Below, piece by piece: positions 18,011 through 26,780 of a stretch of 52,944 bases of DNA (position 1 is its first letter; each line of letters opens with the position of its first letter). Source of the DNA: Bacteroidales bacterium (GTDB lineage: Bacteria; Bacteroidota; Bacteroidia; Bacteroidales; UBA3824); contig JAFXUC010000044.1 of assembly GCA_017535325.1 (NCBI GenBank), forward strand, positions 1-52,944, given 5' to 3'. The translations under genes were made by a program, and so were the position numbers. The notes beneath the pieces were generated by a model, which saw only the letters and a program-made list of their open reading frames with translations, had not been told where the DNA came from and did not search any database.

Positions 18011-18766
18011 TTAGTAAATCCAATCTACTCTTCCGACAATAAATTCTTCGGGGACAAGCCCCCAGAAACGCGAATCAAGAGAGTTTAGAACGTTGTCGCC
18101 CGCCATAAAGTAATAACTGTCTCTCATAACATGAAACGTTATCAAAGAATCTCCGTTTAAATAAAAATTGCCGTCGTCTTTTTGAATGATTTTACCGCCT
18201 TTTTCCCACTCGAAAATTTTTCTGTAAAGAGAAACGTTTTCTTCGTTGATTTTCAAAGTGTCGCCTTTTTTCGGAAGATACAACGGTCCGAAATTTTTCA
18301 TGCAGCAGTCGGAATATACAGCCAAATCCTGAGCCGGTTTAAAACCGAGAGTGTCGGATATTCCGCACACAAAATAATGGGCATTTTTTATTTCAAAGGT
18401 ATCGCCCGGCAGAGCCACACACCGTTTCACAAAATATTTCATAATGTCGAAGGCGATGGTGTCCCAGCCGAGGAAACACGTCTGATTGAAGACCACTATA
18501 TCGCCGCGCTTGGGTTCTGAATAGCCGTTTTTACGGGTTATAGAGCCGCATTTTACGCTGTCATACGGAGTGTTGAAAAGCCTTGCACCGTATGCCAAAC
18601 GGTTTACGATAATGCGGTTGCCCGGATTTATCGTCGGCGACATTGATTCAGTCGGCACTTTGTAAGACATTATGACATTGTACTTTAAATAATTTCTCGC
18701 CGACCAGCCAAGCGAAATTATCAACGCCACCGTCAAACAAATGTTTATGATCCTGTCTTTTGTCAT
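18011..18766 (-). CDS. lepB: Signal peptidase I (S26 family)
   Basis: 251 aa. One N-terminal membrane helix (about 8-25), then the catalytic serine motif VPTESMSPT (Ser41) and the catalytic lysine in YFVKRCVALPGD (Lys114); the C-terminal GDNVLNSLDSRFWG box is also present. It removes N-terminal signal peptides at the periplasmic face. It lies 1 bp after the thioredoxin-like gene and 20 bp before the adaptor gene, and the same run begins with an NVEALA-type exported protein. This placement outside a typical housekeeping context suggests an accessory signal peptidase specialised for the operon's secreted protein; whether the genome also holds a housekeeping copy cannot be seen here. Confidence 0.93.
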   Translation of the reverse strand: MTKDRIINICLTVALIISLGWSARNYLKYNVIMSYKVPTESMSPTINPGNRIIVNRLAYGARLFNTPYDSVKCGSITRKNGYSEPKRGDIVVFNQTCFLGWDTIAFDIMKYFVKRCVALPGDTFEIKNAHYFVCGISDTLGFKPAQDLAVYSDCCMKNFGPLYLPKKGDTLKINEENVSLYRKIFEWEKGGKIIQKDDGNFYLNGDSLITFHVMRDSYYFMAGDNVLNSLDSRFWGLVPEEFIVGRVDWIY

Positions 18767-18767
18767 T

Positions 18768-19352
18768 TTAATACAATAGTGTTTTTATTGATTCTAAATA
18801 TGTCTTTATCATTTGCGGATATTCCTTTCGGGGAAGGAAAAAATTATTTGTAACCATATTATCATTAATTACAAAAAAATACGGCAGCCCTAATTCATCC
18901 GCTCTGCATAATGAATCTTGTAAATGATATATCGGCTGTTTTACATTATTTATTCTTACAAAATTCTTATAATCTCTTTTATTGGCATATTGGGATAATA
19001 TTATTATTTTGTCATTGCCGACATATTTTGAATATTCGTTTACGATTTTCATTATTGTATCTATACATGCGTTGCAACTAATGTAAGAATACCTGAAAAC
19101 TAATTTGTTATGAGATTTTACTATATCTTTCAAAGAATACTCCGAACTATTAAAATCCGTAATAGTCAAATCGGATTTCAACGGATTCCCAGTATATTTC
19201 ATTGATTTCATATAATCATTGAATACTCTGGTTCTGAAAATATAATTTTCATCTTGAATTTGTACCGCTTGATTGTTATCTTTTTTGAATAACAATACAA
19301 CAAGTACTATATTAAATGCAATTACGCACATTATAATTATATTTTTTATCAT
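18768..19352 (-). CDS. Membrane-anchored thioredoxin-like protein
   Basis: 194 aa. One N-terminal membrane helix (about 4-22), then a predicted periplasmic thioredoxin-like fold: the segment LVFRYSYISCNACIDTIM carries a CxxC pair in the position expected for the redox-active site, followed by IIILSQYANKRDYKNF and LPYFFVINDN, which matches the cis-Pro region (GLPYFF). Proteins of this kind commonly accompany 6-bladed beta-propeller and NVEALA genes in Bacteroidales. Start overlaps the propeller stop (ATGA, 19349-19352), and the signal peptidase gene begins 1 bp after its stop. It could form or isomerise disulfides in the Cys-rich NVEALA-type protein. Fold assignment is moderately certain, function inferred. 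Confidence 0.7.
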   Translation of the reverse strand: MIKNIIIMCVIAFNIVLVVLLFKKDNNQAVQIQDENYIFRTRVFNDYMKSMKYTGNPLKSDLTITDFNSSEYSLKDIVKSHNKLVFRYSYISCNACIDTIMKIVNEYSKYVGNDKIIILSQYANKRDYKNFVRINNVKQPIYHLQDSLCRADELGLPYFFVINDNMVTNNFFLPRKEYPQMIKTYLESIKTLLY

Positions 19353-20605
19353 TTTGTAAAATGTTCTTTTAATTTTGCAAATACTAAAATATCATTGTCG
19401 TCTTCTTGCAACGATTCAAGAAGTTTTTTGTCAGAGGCAATCATTTCTTTTGCCGCTCCTTTGTTCAAATCATAATGTTTTGAAAAAATTTCGTTTACCA
19501 TAATGATTTTTGCAGGGGACACACTATATACAATCATATTTTTATACACGGTTTTTGCACTCGAAAGGAGTAAAACTCTGCTCATTTGTGTTTCCGGCGA
19601 ATTTATGGCGTTGCAATACAAAACCGTATTGTCTGATAAATTGTGGAAAACAAATTGTGCAAGACCGGCAGTTGTCAAAGTATATACTGCATATTTATCA
19701 AAAGCGATGAAATCAGAAACACCAAAACCCTTACCGTCTTTGATACATTGTGTCATATAGTAATTGTCCTGAAAAAACTTCTCATCAGGTTCGGGTTGAA
19801 ATAATAATTTATATTTCGATTCAAATTCACCGTTGAAATGTATTTGATAGAAAGAATTAGTTTTATAATCAAAGAAATACTGATTATTATTATAGTTGTA
19901 AAAATAATGTCCGATAAAACTAACATATTTTCCGTATTTGCGGAAAAATCCGACTTTGCTGATTTTTGTATAATGAGAATCACATTGCCAAAAATCATAA
20001 TTCAGAATAAACGGAATATTTACATTGTCTGAATTATTTCCGTAACATAATATATCTCCGTTCTCTAACATTATTACATTATTACACATAAACGGGAGAA
20101 CACGGTCAGATAAAATTTTTCCATTATGGTCAAACTTTATGACTTTTTGTTGCCATTGGTCGTACACCAACACTAAACTATCGTTTATAGTTGCATTTGT
20201 AGGCTCAACAAATTCTCCCGGTCCGTTACCGTTTCTTCCGAATTTTCTAATGAATTTTCCGTTCATATCAAATTGAAACAACGATTTAGTTTTCCAAGAA
20301 TCCAAAATATAAATCGTATCACGCATAATTGTGATAGAATTTATATTACCGATAATGGTGTTCTCATTTGTTTCCAAACGAACAATGTACAGAGAATCAA
20401 ATAATTGCTCAAAGCAACATAAAGATTCCTCTTTCGGGTTTATCTTAGGAACTTTAATTGTGTCTAATTGTCCTATGATATTGATTTTTTCGTCTTCTTT
20501 TAATGTATTATCTTCATTAGCGTTCAATGTTTCAACAGTTGATATCCTTGATATACAACCGCTTAACAACACTAACACTAAAATTGAATATACGTATTTA
20601 TTCAT
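19349..20605 (-). CDS. 6-bladed beta-propeller lipoprotein
   Basis: 418 aa with a lipoprotein signal (LVLLSGCIS, Cys17). The body shows the repeated pattern typical of the Bacteroidales 6-bladed beta-propeller group: DTIYILDSWKTKSLFQFDMNGKFIRKFGRNGNGPGEF followed by similar blades (each Asp/Asn-rich with an I-x-x-F-D-x-N-G turn). These lipoproteins are very often encoded next to NVEALA-domain proteins and thioredoxin-like proteins; their biochemical role is unknown. It lies 70 bp downstream of the NVEALA-type gene and overlaps the thioredoxin-like gene. Family call is firm in outline; ligand and partner are not known. Confidence 0.8.
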   Translation of the reverse strand: MNKYVYSILVLVLLSGCISRISTVETLNANEDNTLKEDEKINIIGQLDTIKVPKINPKEESLCCFEQLFDSLYIVRLETNENTIIGNINSITIMRDTIYILDSWKTKSLFQFDMNGKFIRKFGRNGNGPGEFVEPTNATINDSLVLVYDQWQQKVIKFDHNGKILSDRVLPFMCNNVIMLENGDILCYGNNSDNVNIPFILNYDFWQCDSHYTKISKVGFFRKYGKYVSFIGHYFYNYNNNQYFFDYKTNSFYQIHFNGEFESKYKLLFQPEPDEKFFQDNYYMTQCIKDGKGFGVSDFIAFDKYAVYTLTTAGLAQFVFHNLSDNTVLYCNAINSPETQMSRVLLLSSAKTVYKNMIVYSVSPAKIIMVNEIFSKHYDLNKGAAKEMIASDKKLLESLQEDDNDILVFAKLKEHFTK

Positions 20606-20675
20606 TTTTTGTAATTTTAAAATTAACTTTTATTACCCCATTATCATCAAAGGTAATAATAACGGGGTAAAGTAT

Positions 20676-21149
20676 TTAAAAACAATTTTGGTCTATATAA
20701 CAAGTGCCGCTACCTTTTCCGCATTTGCACAAATGAGCAATATGTTCTCCTGATACGTTTGCAACCGTAAAACCTATGGTTCCCGTGCATTTTTCCCAAA
20801 CATAATAGTCCTTACGGTTATTGAAAGGTACATCATCTTCCGGAACAAAACCAATCTCATACAACCGTCCTTGTGGTAAATGCAATTTATTCTTTACAAT
20901 ATCTTCTTTTGTTAAGAACTCATAATCAATTACGTATTGGGCGTTAGGGTTTGCACCGTGCTTACCGTACAAATCGACATGGACATTGACGGTTATTTGT
21001 ACATCCTCAGGATTATCCTGTCCCAACGCTTCTATGTCTTCAAAACATAATTGCGATTGGTTATTGATATTTTCATTCATTATGTACAAATTAGCACTCA
21101 TTAAAACAACACCTGTTGCTACTGATAATGTTTTGATTATTTTATTCAT
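20676..21149 (-). CDS. NVEALA-type exported protein, Cys-rich C-terminus
   Basis: 157 aa. N-terminal signal-like helix (TLSVATGVVLMSANLYI) followed near residue 41 by the motif DIEALG, a variant of the NVEALA motif after which the family is named. The middle is beta-rich and polar; the C-terminus ends CKCGKGSGTCYIDQNCF with four cysteines in 17 residues, a likely disulfide knot. It opens the minus-strand run that includes a propeller lipoprotein, a thioredoxin-like protein, signal peptidase I and a double-RND export system, all of which could act in its processing and export. NVEALA proteins are widespread in gut Bacteroidales and functionally uncharacterised. Confidence 0.75.
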   Translation of the reverse strand: MNKIIKTLSVATGVVLMSANLYIMNENINNQSQLCFEDIEALGQDNPEDVQITVNVHVDLYGKHGANPNAQYVIDYEFLTKEDIVKNKLHLPQGRLYEIGFVPEDDVPFNNRKDYYVWEKCTGTIGFTVANVSGEHIAHLCKCGKGSGTCYIDQNCF

Positions 21150-21171
21150 AATTGCAATTTAACTTTTTTAT

Positions 21172-21186
21172 GGGATTAACAATCCC
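21172..21186. other. Short hairpin upstream of the NVEALA-type gene
   Basis: GGGATT (21172-21177) and AATCCC (21181-21186) form a 6-bp stem with a 3-nt loop in the probable 5' leader of the gene starting at 21149. A second, looser inverted repeat GGTTGC (21211-21216)/GCAACC (21237-21242) lies just upstream. Neither is followed by a T-run in either direction, so they do not look like terminators. Confidence 0.35.
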
Positions 21187-21261
21187 AGTTAATAATTATT
21201 TTCTCATACGGGTTGCCTAAAACTCCTCTGCGCGGCGCAACCTTCTCCGCTAATTTTTATT

Positions 21262-22806
21262 TCACTTTACGGACTCATTTTCTTCAACTTTTTTTATCAT
21301 CTCCCTTACCGCAGGAGAATCTATTTTTATTTTTTTGTTAATGATGATTTCATATTGCTGTTTACGTTTTTCTGCATTAAAAAATTCCGGCTCGTCATAC
21401 AGACAATACAAAAGATATTCAGGATACAACCTCGAAGGATTCCTAAACCGCGCCCGCAAAAAGCATTTTTCGGCTTCTAAAAAATTTTTCTCTTTTTGAT
21501 ACCAACGCCCTATGATGTTCAGCGGCATAGGGTCGGCTGTTAACAAAAGACATTTTTCCAAAATAGAAGTCGGATTAATATCGTGTTTATCAAGCAGTTG
21601 ACCGTATTCAAAAAGGAAACGTGCGTTTTCAAAACCACCGATATAAAGTTCTTGATATTTTGATAAATCTCCGCTTACTTTTGCCGTTAGCCAAAGTTTT
21701 TCAATTTTTTTCAAGTCGTTTTTTGCAGGATAATTCATTAAAAAAGCAACCGACAAAAACGCAAAAAATAGCGGCAGGAAATACCTTTTTTCAGCATTAT
21801 AAATATGCGAAAAAACCGCCGCAGAAACCGTCAACAAAGCCGCAGTAAGTGCCGGAATATGAAGCGGATACGATGTCATAGCGCATATTCCGAAAGCAAG
21901 CATTGCAGCACATTCCCCGTAAAGTTTTCTTTTATGCGCCATAACGGTAAGATAAACGAACACGAACACCAAAACCGCAGTTTTGACGATACCGTTTCTT
22001 ACCGTGAAATCCAACACCTCGTTGAAAGCGTAATCAGGTGTAGCCGCATTAAAAACATCATCGGTCTCCAAGTTTCCGGGCTGCGAAAAATACTTCTCTT
22101 GAAATTTGCCGAACGCCCCGCTAAAATTTTCATGTCCCGTTACAGGCTTGTCCTCTATTGCAAGGCAAGAAATTTTCCATAAAAAAAGCCGTCCGTCAGC
22201 CGAGGCGGATTTTATTTTCCAAAGCCCGAAAAACAAAACCGCGCAGACCAAAACCGCACTAATTACAGAGGTCAATGTCAGGTGCTTTTTTATTTTCTCG
22301 CTTACGGTTGTCATATTCCAAAAAACGTAACCTGAGGCAGCAAAAGCAGCAATCCAAGCGGTGCGGCTCATTGTTGACGGCAGGGCGGTCAGCATTACAA
22401 AAAGCGCGATGCCGGAAACGTATTTTATAGTTTTGTTTTCCGCCGACAAAAACTCTTTAAGCGCAAGCGGCAACGCGAAAGCCAAATAACAGCCCAAAGG
22501 TCCGGGATTATAAAAAGTACCCGTCTGACGGAAAATTCCGTGCCTCGGCTCTGCAAAACCGTAAAGTTGCAAAAGCGACAAAACAGCCTCCGTAACGCCG
22601 GTTATTACAACGGCGTATGAAACTTTTTTTATAAAATCTTTTTTCAAGGCGGTCATAACGGCAACAAACAGCAGCACAACCGCACCGCGCAGAAAAAACG
22701 CCGCCCATTGCGGGTATTGTGAAACCACATCGCAAGGGTTTTCTTGAAAAAAATTCAAGGACAAAAACCAAAGGACGATGCAGAAAAAAATGCTTTTTAC
22801 CACCAT
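21262..22806 (-). CDS. O-antigen-ligase-like (Wzy_C) polytopic membrane protein
   Basis: 514 aa from the ATG at 22806, preceded by AAGGAGG ten bases upstream; an ATG at 22884 would add 26 basic residues and run deep into the preceding gene. About ten membrane helices cover residues 1-370; a central MSRTAWIAAFAASGYVF segment matches the conserved helix of the O-antigen ligase/polymerase (Wzy_C) superfamily, followed by a large periplasmic loop. The C-terminal 110 residues are TPR-like (NFLEAEKCFLRARFRNPSRLY). The family transfers or polymerises glycans on lipid or protein acceptors. It overlaps the transglutaminase gene by 10 bp, so it belongs to that operon. Substrate is unknown. Confidence 0.75.
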   Translation of the reverse strand: MVVKSIFFCIVLWFLSLNFFQENPCDVVSQYPQWAAFFLRGAVVLLFVAVMTALKKDFIKKVSYAVVITGVTEAVLSLLQLYGFAEPRHGIFRQTGTFYNPGPLGCYLAFALPLALKEFLSAENKTIKYVSGIALFVMLTALPSTMSRTAWIAAFAASGYVFWNMTTVSEKIKKHLTLTSVISAVLVCAVLFFGLWKIKSASADGRLFLWKISCLAIEDKPVTGHENFSGAFGKFQEKYFSQPGNLETDDVFNAATPDYAFNEVLDFTVRNGIVKTAVLVFVFVYLTVMAHKRKLYGECAAMLAFGICAMTSYPLHIPALTAALLTVSAAVFSHIYNAEKRYFLPLFFAFLSVAFLMNYPAKNDLKKIEKLWLTAKVSGDLSKYQELYIGGFENARFLFEYGQLLDKHDINPTSILEKCLLLTADPMPLNIIGRWYQKEKNFLEAEKCFLRARFRNPSRLYPEYLLYCLYDEPEFFNAEKRKQQYEIIINKKIKIDSPAVREMIKKVEENESVK

Positions 22807-24728
22807 TCCACATCGCCTCCTTCTCTTATTAAAAACACTCTTTCGTCCCAACCGGCAGAAAGATTTTTTAACCACAAAAGACAAGTTTTTGGCACGTTTT
22901 TAAACTTTAAAAAATTGTCTCTTGCAATCTGTTTTTCAAGCACAATCCATTTTTTGCCGTCAAAAAAACGCAATTCGTATTCCTGACCGAAATGAACGTC
23001 ATTGTCGTCGCTACGCGGAATTATTCTGACAAAAGAAACTTTTTCAGGCTTTGAAAACTCCATGCCGACAAAATTTCCGTCGGGGTTTTCCGTTTCAAAA
23101 TTCGTCAAATAATTGTCGTCAAAAGCATTTTTTACCGCCTCTGAATTTCCGAACGGCTTGCCGGAAATTTGCAAAGTGTCAGAGTCAAAAAATGCTAATT
23201 CCGCAATGCTGCCGTAACTACCATTAGACGATAAGTAGCGATAATAACGGTATAGTTTTGACGGCGTTACAGAAATTTTGTCAGGAATATTCACGCCGGA
23301 AACCTCAAACAAATCTTCGCATTTTGAAAAATCTTTGAAGTCTGAGGCTTGAATTTTTGCGCCCAAAATTCTTTGCCGCATTTCTGCAACATTGGCATTT
23401 TGAAAATATTTTCTCCTGATAGTAATTTCCCTCGTTTGGGAATTGTCAAAATTTATAAATTCGATTTGCCCGTCAGAATGTAGAATAAACGGCGAGTTCA
23501 GCGGACGGAGTTTCTCACCGTCAAAATACTGAACGAGATAAAGGATATTGCGCCCGATGTTCTTAAAAACGGCTTTATTACCGTCAAAAGTCCCGAAATC
23601 AACAACAGACCAGTCTACACAGCTACCATTGAAACAAAATATGGAGGCATAATCTTCAACTTTTTTTATTTCAGTTTTTGCGGGAATTTCTATATTTGAA
23701 ACTCTGATATATTGATTTGTGATGTCGTGTTTGCAAACATTAAACGGTAATTTGCATACTGATTTTTCCCTATATTCCAATCTTTTTTTATTTACGGCAA
23801 ATTTATTACGGTAAACTTTCGGTATTCTTTCATAAGGGAAAAAAGTTTTGCCAGCGGTGGTTGAAATATCCCATTCCGATGTCAATTCTTCACCACGGTC
23901 AGAAATCATCGTGTACCAAGAGTGTCCCATGCGGTGTCGTCCCCATAGCGGAGATTCGTCGATGATGACCGGCAGTCCAAGGCTGCGGAATGTCGCAACT
24001 CCTGCAGTCACGTAATCGCCGCAACGCCCGAAGGTCTGCCGTGCCATTGTGGATGCAGACAACATCGGGTAGGCAAGCTCTGTGTATATTCCGTGTGGCA
24101 ACTGTTTCCAGTACATTTCGTTCCTGACAGTTTCCAATGTCTTGAATGCCGTGCCGCTTTCGTCGTCGTCATCTGGCAATTGGTTCAAGTCTTTGGTAAA
24201 TAATTCCGGCAATGTGTCACGCCAATGGTCGAAACTTTGTTTTTCAACAACTTTGTATGGCAAAAGCCATTCGCAAAACTCGTCGAAACTCAACGCTGCG
24301 TTCCATGGTTTGGTTTTCCAGAGGTTGAAGGCATGGTCGATGGAATAGATCAGATAGTCTGCCGTCATTATTTTTATGTCGGAAATTGTCTTGCTTTCCA
24401 AATTAGGATATTTAAACTTCTTTATTTTCAACAAACTGTCGCTCTGCTCATTTGGCGATAGTTTTGTCTTGAAAATTTCCAGTGCGTCGGCATAGTAATC
24501 CTCAATTTTTGGGTCACTGTATGAATAATGCGCTGGCATATTTTCTATAAGGAACTTCGCCGCAGCAAGTTTTTCGGGGTCGTCCTTGTAGTGGTCGAGT
24601 ACGGATTCGAGTTCTTTGCGGTTGGAACCCGCAAGTTCCAATGCGGTTTCCAAATCGGTTTTATTGCCGCCGCACGCCATAAACATCGCAACAAATACTA
24701 ATGCCCAAATATGTTTCATACCTTTCAT
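22797..24728 (-). CDS. Transglutaminase-like lipoprotein with C-terminal discoidin-like domain
   Basis: 643 aa, lipoprotein signal with Cys19 (FMACGG). The central region has the transglutaminase-like triad: Cys236 in TFGRCGDYV, His269 in HRMGHSWYTM and Asp287 in SEWDIS. Residues after about 480 resemble an F5/8-type C (discoidin) beta-sandwich (YLTNFETENPDGNFVGMEF, VRIIPRSDDN). Such bacterial transglutaminase-like lipoproteins are usually surface or periplasmic peptidases/amidases rather than crosslinkers. Start overlaps the DUF1573 gene stop (ATGA, 24725-24728) and the stop overlaps the Wzy_C-like gene. Triad residues are visible; activity and target are unknown. Confidence 0.85.
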   Translation of the reverse strand: MKGMKHIWALVFVAMFMACGGNKTDLETALELAGSNRKELESVLDHYKDDPEKLAAAKFLIENMPAHYSYSDPKIEDYYADALEIFKTKLSPNEQSDSLLKIKKFKYPNLESKTISDIKIMTADYLIYSIDHAFNLWKTKPWNAALSFDEFCEWLLPYKVVEKQSFDHWRDTLPELFTKDLNQLPDDDDESGTAFKTLETVRNEMYWKQLPHGIYTELAYPMLSASTMARQTFGRCGDYVTAGVATFRSLGLPVIIDESPLWGRHRMGHSWYTMISDRGEELTSEWDISTTAGKTFFPYERIPKVYRNKFAVNKKRLEYREKSVCKLPFNVCKHDITNQYIRVSNIEIPAKTEIKKVEDYASIFCFNGSCVDWSVVDFGTFDGNKAVFKNIGRNILYLVQYFDGEKLRPLNSPFILHSDGQIEFINFDNSQTREITIRRKYFQNANVAEMRQRILGAKIQASDFKDFSKCEDLFEVSGVNIPDKISVTPSKLYRYYRYLSSNGSYGSIAELAFFDSDTLQISGKPFGNSEAVKNAFDDNYLTNFETENPDGNFVGMEFSKPEKVSFVRIIPRSDDNDVHFGQEYELRFFDGKKWIVLEKQIARDNFLKFKNVPKTCLLWLKNLSAGWDERVFLIREGGDVEWW

Positions 24729-25561
24729 TTTACCGTTCCTTCTATCGTAAAGATTTTAGGTTGCTCTTTGCCATTGACTTTTACATAAGCATCCCTGACG
24801 AAATCGCCTGCGCCGTCAGGTGTGTATGTCACAGAGAGTATCGCGGTTTCGTTTCGCGGAATTTGCATCCTATCGATTTTCGCGGTAGTACATTCACACG
24901 AAGTGAAGATTGTGTCGATTTGCATTGTAGCGTCGCCATCGTTTCTTATCTCAAAACAAACATTTTTCGGCTCGTCCTTTTTAATCGTTCCCAAACTTAT
25001 TCGCGGATTTTCGTCAGGATTATGGACGTACTCGATGCCCAATCTCTCGCAAATCGTGCGGATGTACAAATCCTTGATTTTCGGATTTTGGACAGGGTTT
25101 CCGATGAGGATGACTCGGTTGTTTTCGTCAAGGAGAAAGCAACGGAAGCGGTCGTCCTTGGGGAAGTGATTGAGTTTATTGAGACTGTCGTTCTTGTCTA
25201 TGCATACGGGGTGGCGATAACCTTCGTGTCGCATTGTCGTTTTCAAGTCATATTGTGTTGTCCCCAAAAAAATGTATGTTTCGATACTGTTTTGAGTTAT
25301 CAATGATATTTCATCATTAAGAACTTGCCAATGCTTCGGTTGCAATTTACAACTTACACACCCTATTGAGTCTGTATAAAGAAGAATTTTCCAATTGTGG
25401 TTTTCTTGGCATCGGATAGAATCTCGGTCCCATGAAAAAGAATATAGGCTTGCGGGGAAAACAACTTCTTTGCCAATCCAAATGTTGTAGGCATCATAGA
25501 TTGTCTCCGAATGGCAGGACACCAATAATATGACAGGTAAAATCAACCTAAATATTCTCAT
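24725..25561 (-). CDS. DUF1573 lipoprotein with N-terminal thioredoxin-like domain
   Basis: 278 aa. Lipobox LLVSCH (Cys16). Residues about 55-170 look like a TlpA/thioredoxin-like fold with a CxxC pair at Cys68/Cys71 (GCVSCK), and residues about 190-278 form a DUF1573 Ig-like domain (CFEIRNDGDATMQIDTI, TSCECTTAKI, LSVTYTPDGAGDF). DUF1573 is a common extracytoplasmic domain in Bacteroidota; its role is not established. The start lies 14 bp inside the DUF4221 gene and the stop overlaps the transglutaminase start, indicating a tightly coupled operon of surface lipoproteins. Confidence 0.8.
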   Translation of the reverse strand: MRIFRLILPVILLVSCHSETIYDAYNIWIGKEVVFPASLYSFSWDRDSIRCQENHNWKILLYTDSIGCVSCKLQPKHWQVLNDEISLITQNSIETYIFLGTTQYDLKTTMRHEGYRHPVCIDKNDSLNKLNHFPKDDRFRCFLLDENNRVILIGNPVQNPKIKDLYIRTICERLGIEYVHNPDENPRISLGTIKKDEPKNVCFEIRNDGDATMQIDTIFTSCECTTAKIDRMQIPRNETAILSVTYTPDGAGDFVRDAYVKVNGKEQPKIFTIEGTVK

Positions 25562-26780
25562 TTTTTATAAGTTTTAGACATCTGAAAATCAACCAGTCGT
25601 CAGAAACATTAGGATTCTCGTCATTATTTTCCGACAGCCAAAGTCCTTCTTTGTTTACGAAAAAGAGCATTGGAGCGTATTTTCCACGCTCAAATTTTGT
25701 TTCGCCGACAACATGGAAAGTTGAATCTATTATTTGCACAGAAAATTCACCGTGGCAAATAAGATAGTTTGTGCGCATGTATTTCGTAAAGTCACCATCC
25801 CTCACTTTGTCGTCCCGCATGTGGCAAAAACGGTAATACACATTCCTGTATTTGTCATGGATAATATTGCCATATCGGGCTTGGGTGTTTACTAATTTTG
25901 TGCTTTCGTCGTGTGGCAGTCCCATTTTGTAACCCTCGTCATTAATTTCCATATATCTGCTTTTTGCTGGATATGTGGAGAATCGTCGCATGTCGGTCGT
26001 TACATATAGGCTGTCTAACGCGCAAAACGAGTAGACGAATGCTTTGCCATCATAAATGCGGCTGTAATTATTGAGATAGCCGATTTTGTCAAACTTTGTC
26101 CTCAATTTAGGGAACCGTAGCTCAGAGTATTTCAAATCTCCAGTCGCAGTATCTATTTCAACGTTAAGTGGATATTTGTCAAATTGAATCTCATGTCCAT
26201 CCGTCGACCAATATTCCGATGCCGGCAAGTATAATGCGGCATAAATTTTCCCGTTTTTGACAACCAATGGATTGTAATACATCGACATCAATTCTACGCC
26301 GATATATTGATCGGCTTGCTCTTCATTTGTACAATATTGATATCGATGGATGATTTTGCCATTTTTGTTAATTTTGTATATGAAATATTGGATGTCGCAA
26401 GTTAGCATTATTTCATCCAAATTGAGAGTTCCGTGGCCAAATAGTGGCGGTGCAATTGTATTGTCTCCTTCGTAATTGATTTTAACAGTATGCGACAATT
26501 TGCATGAATCCAGGCGGTAATACTGTATAACTCCATATTTAGAGTCGTAATCAGGATTTTCCAAGGTTACATATTCAGTTGCATCGTTGTCTTCAAAATG
26601 ATGCATGGAGAATGTGTAAGTCCTTGTGTTTTCGTCAATTGGAATTTTAATGACTTGTTCTGCCTCTTGCAATGCAAACGTGTCTATGAAAACTTCGTTC
26701 CGTGTGGTAGTCCCACATGAAATACCAGCCAACATAGCAATTACGCAGCAAAGTAGGTTTGTCAAGTAATGTGATTTCAT
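25548..26780 (-). CDS. DUF4221-like lipoprotein (ORF extends upstream through a GNAT stub)
   Basis: 410 aa from the ATG at 26780. That start yields a proper lipoprotein signal (LAGISCGTTT, Cys22). The body is beta-rich and resembles the DUF4221 family of Bacteroidales propeller-like lipoproteins (PPLFGHGTLNLDEIMLTC, GLPHDES). The reading frame stays open upstream to 26990, and the only -7 box (26988-26995) lies upstream of an in-frame ATG at 26966, so the transcript includes a 62-codon extension resembling the N-terminus of a GNAT acetyltransferase. If translation starts at 26966 the signal would be internal and export would fail, so 26780 is preferred. First gene of a four-gene overlapping operon. 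Family call moderate. Confidence 0.7.
   Translation of the reverse strand: MKSHYLTNLLCCVIAMLAGISCGTTTRNEVFIDTFALQEAEQVIKIPIDENTRTYTFSMHHFEDNDATEYVTLENPDYDSKYGVIQYYRLDSCKLSHTVKINYEGDNTIAPPLFGHGTLNLDEIMLTCDIQYFIYKINKNGKIIHRYQYCTNEEQADQYIGVELMSMYYNPLVVKNGKIYAALYLPASEYWSTDGHEIQFDKYPLNVEIDTATGDLKYSELRFPKLRTKFDKIGYLNNYSRIYDGKAFVYSFCALDSLYVTTDMRRFSTYPAKSRYMEINDEGYKMGLPHDESTKLVNTQARYGNIIHDKYRNVYYRFCHMRDDKVRDGDFTKYMRTNYLICHGEFSVQIIDSTFHVVGETKFERGKYAPMLFFVNKEGLWLSENNDENPNVSDDWLIFRCLKLIKNENI

Noticed and set aside
18011..18766. Signal peptidase as a plain housekeeping gene
   Set aside because: Gap of 1 bp to a thioredoxin-like gene and position within the NVEALA run argue for an accessory copy, though the housekeeping role cannot be excluded from one window.
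24701..25306. 201-codon plus-strand ORF
   Set aside because: Antisense to the DUF1573 gene, whose signal peptide, CxxC and DUF1573 motifs are clear.
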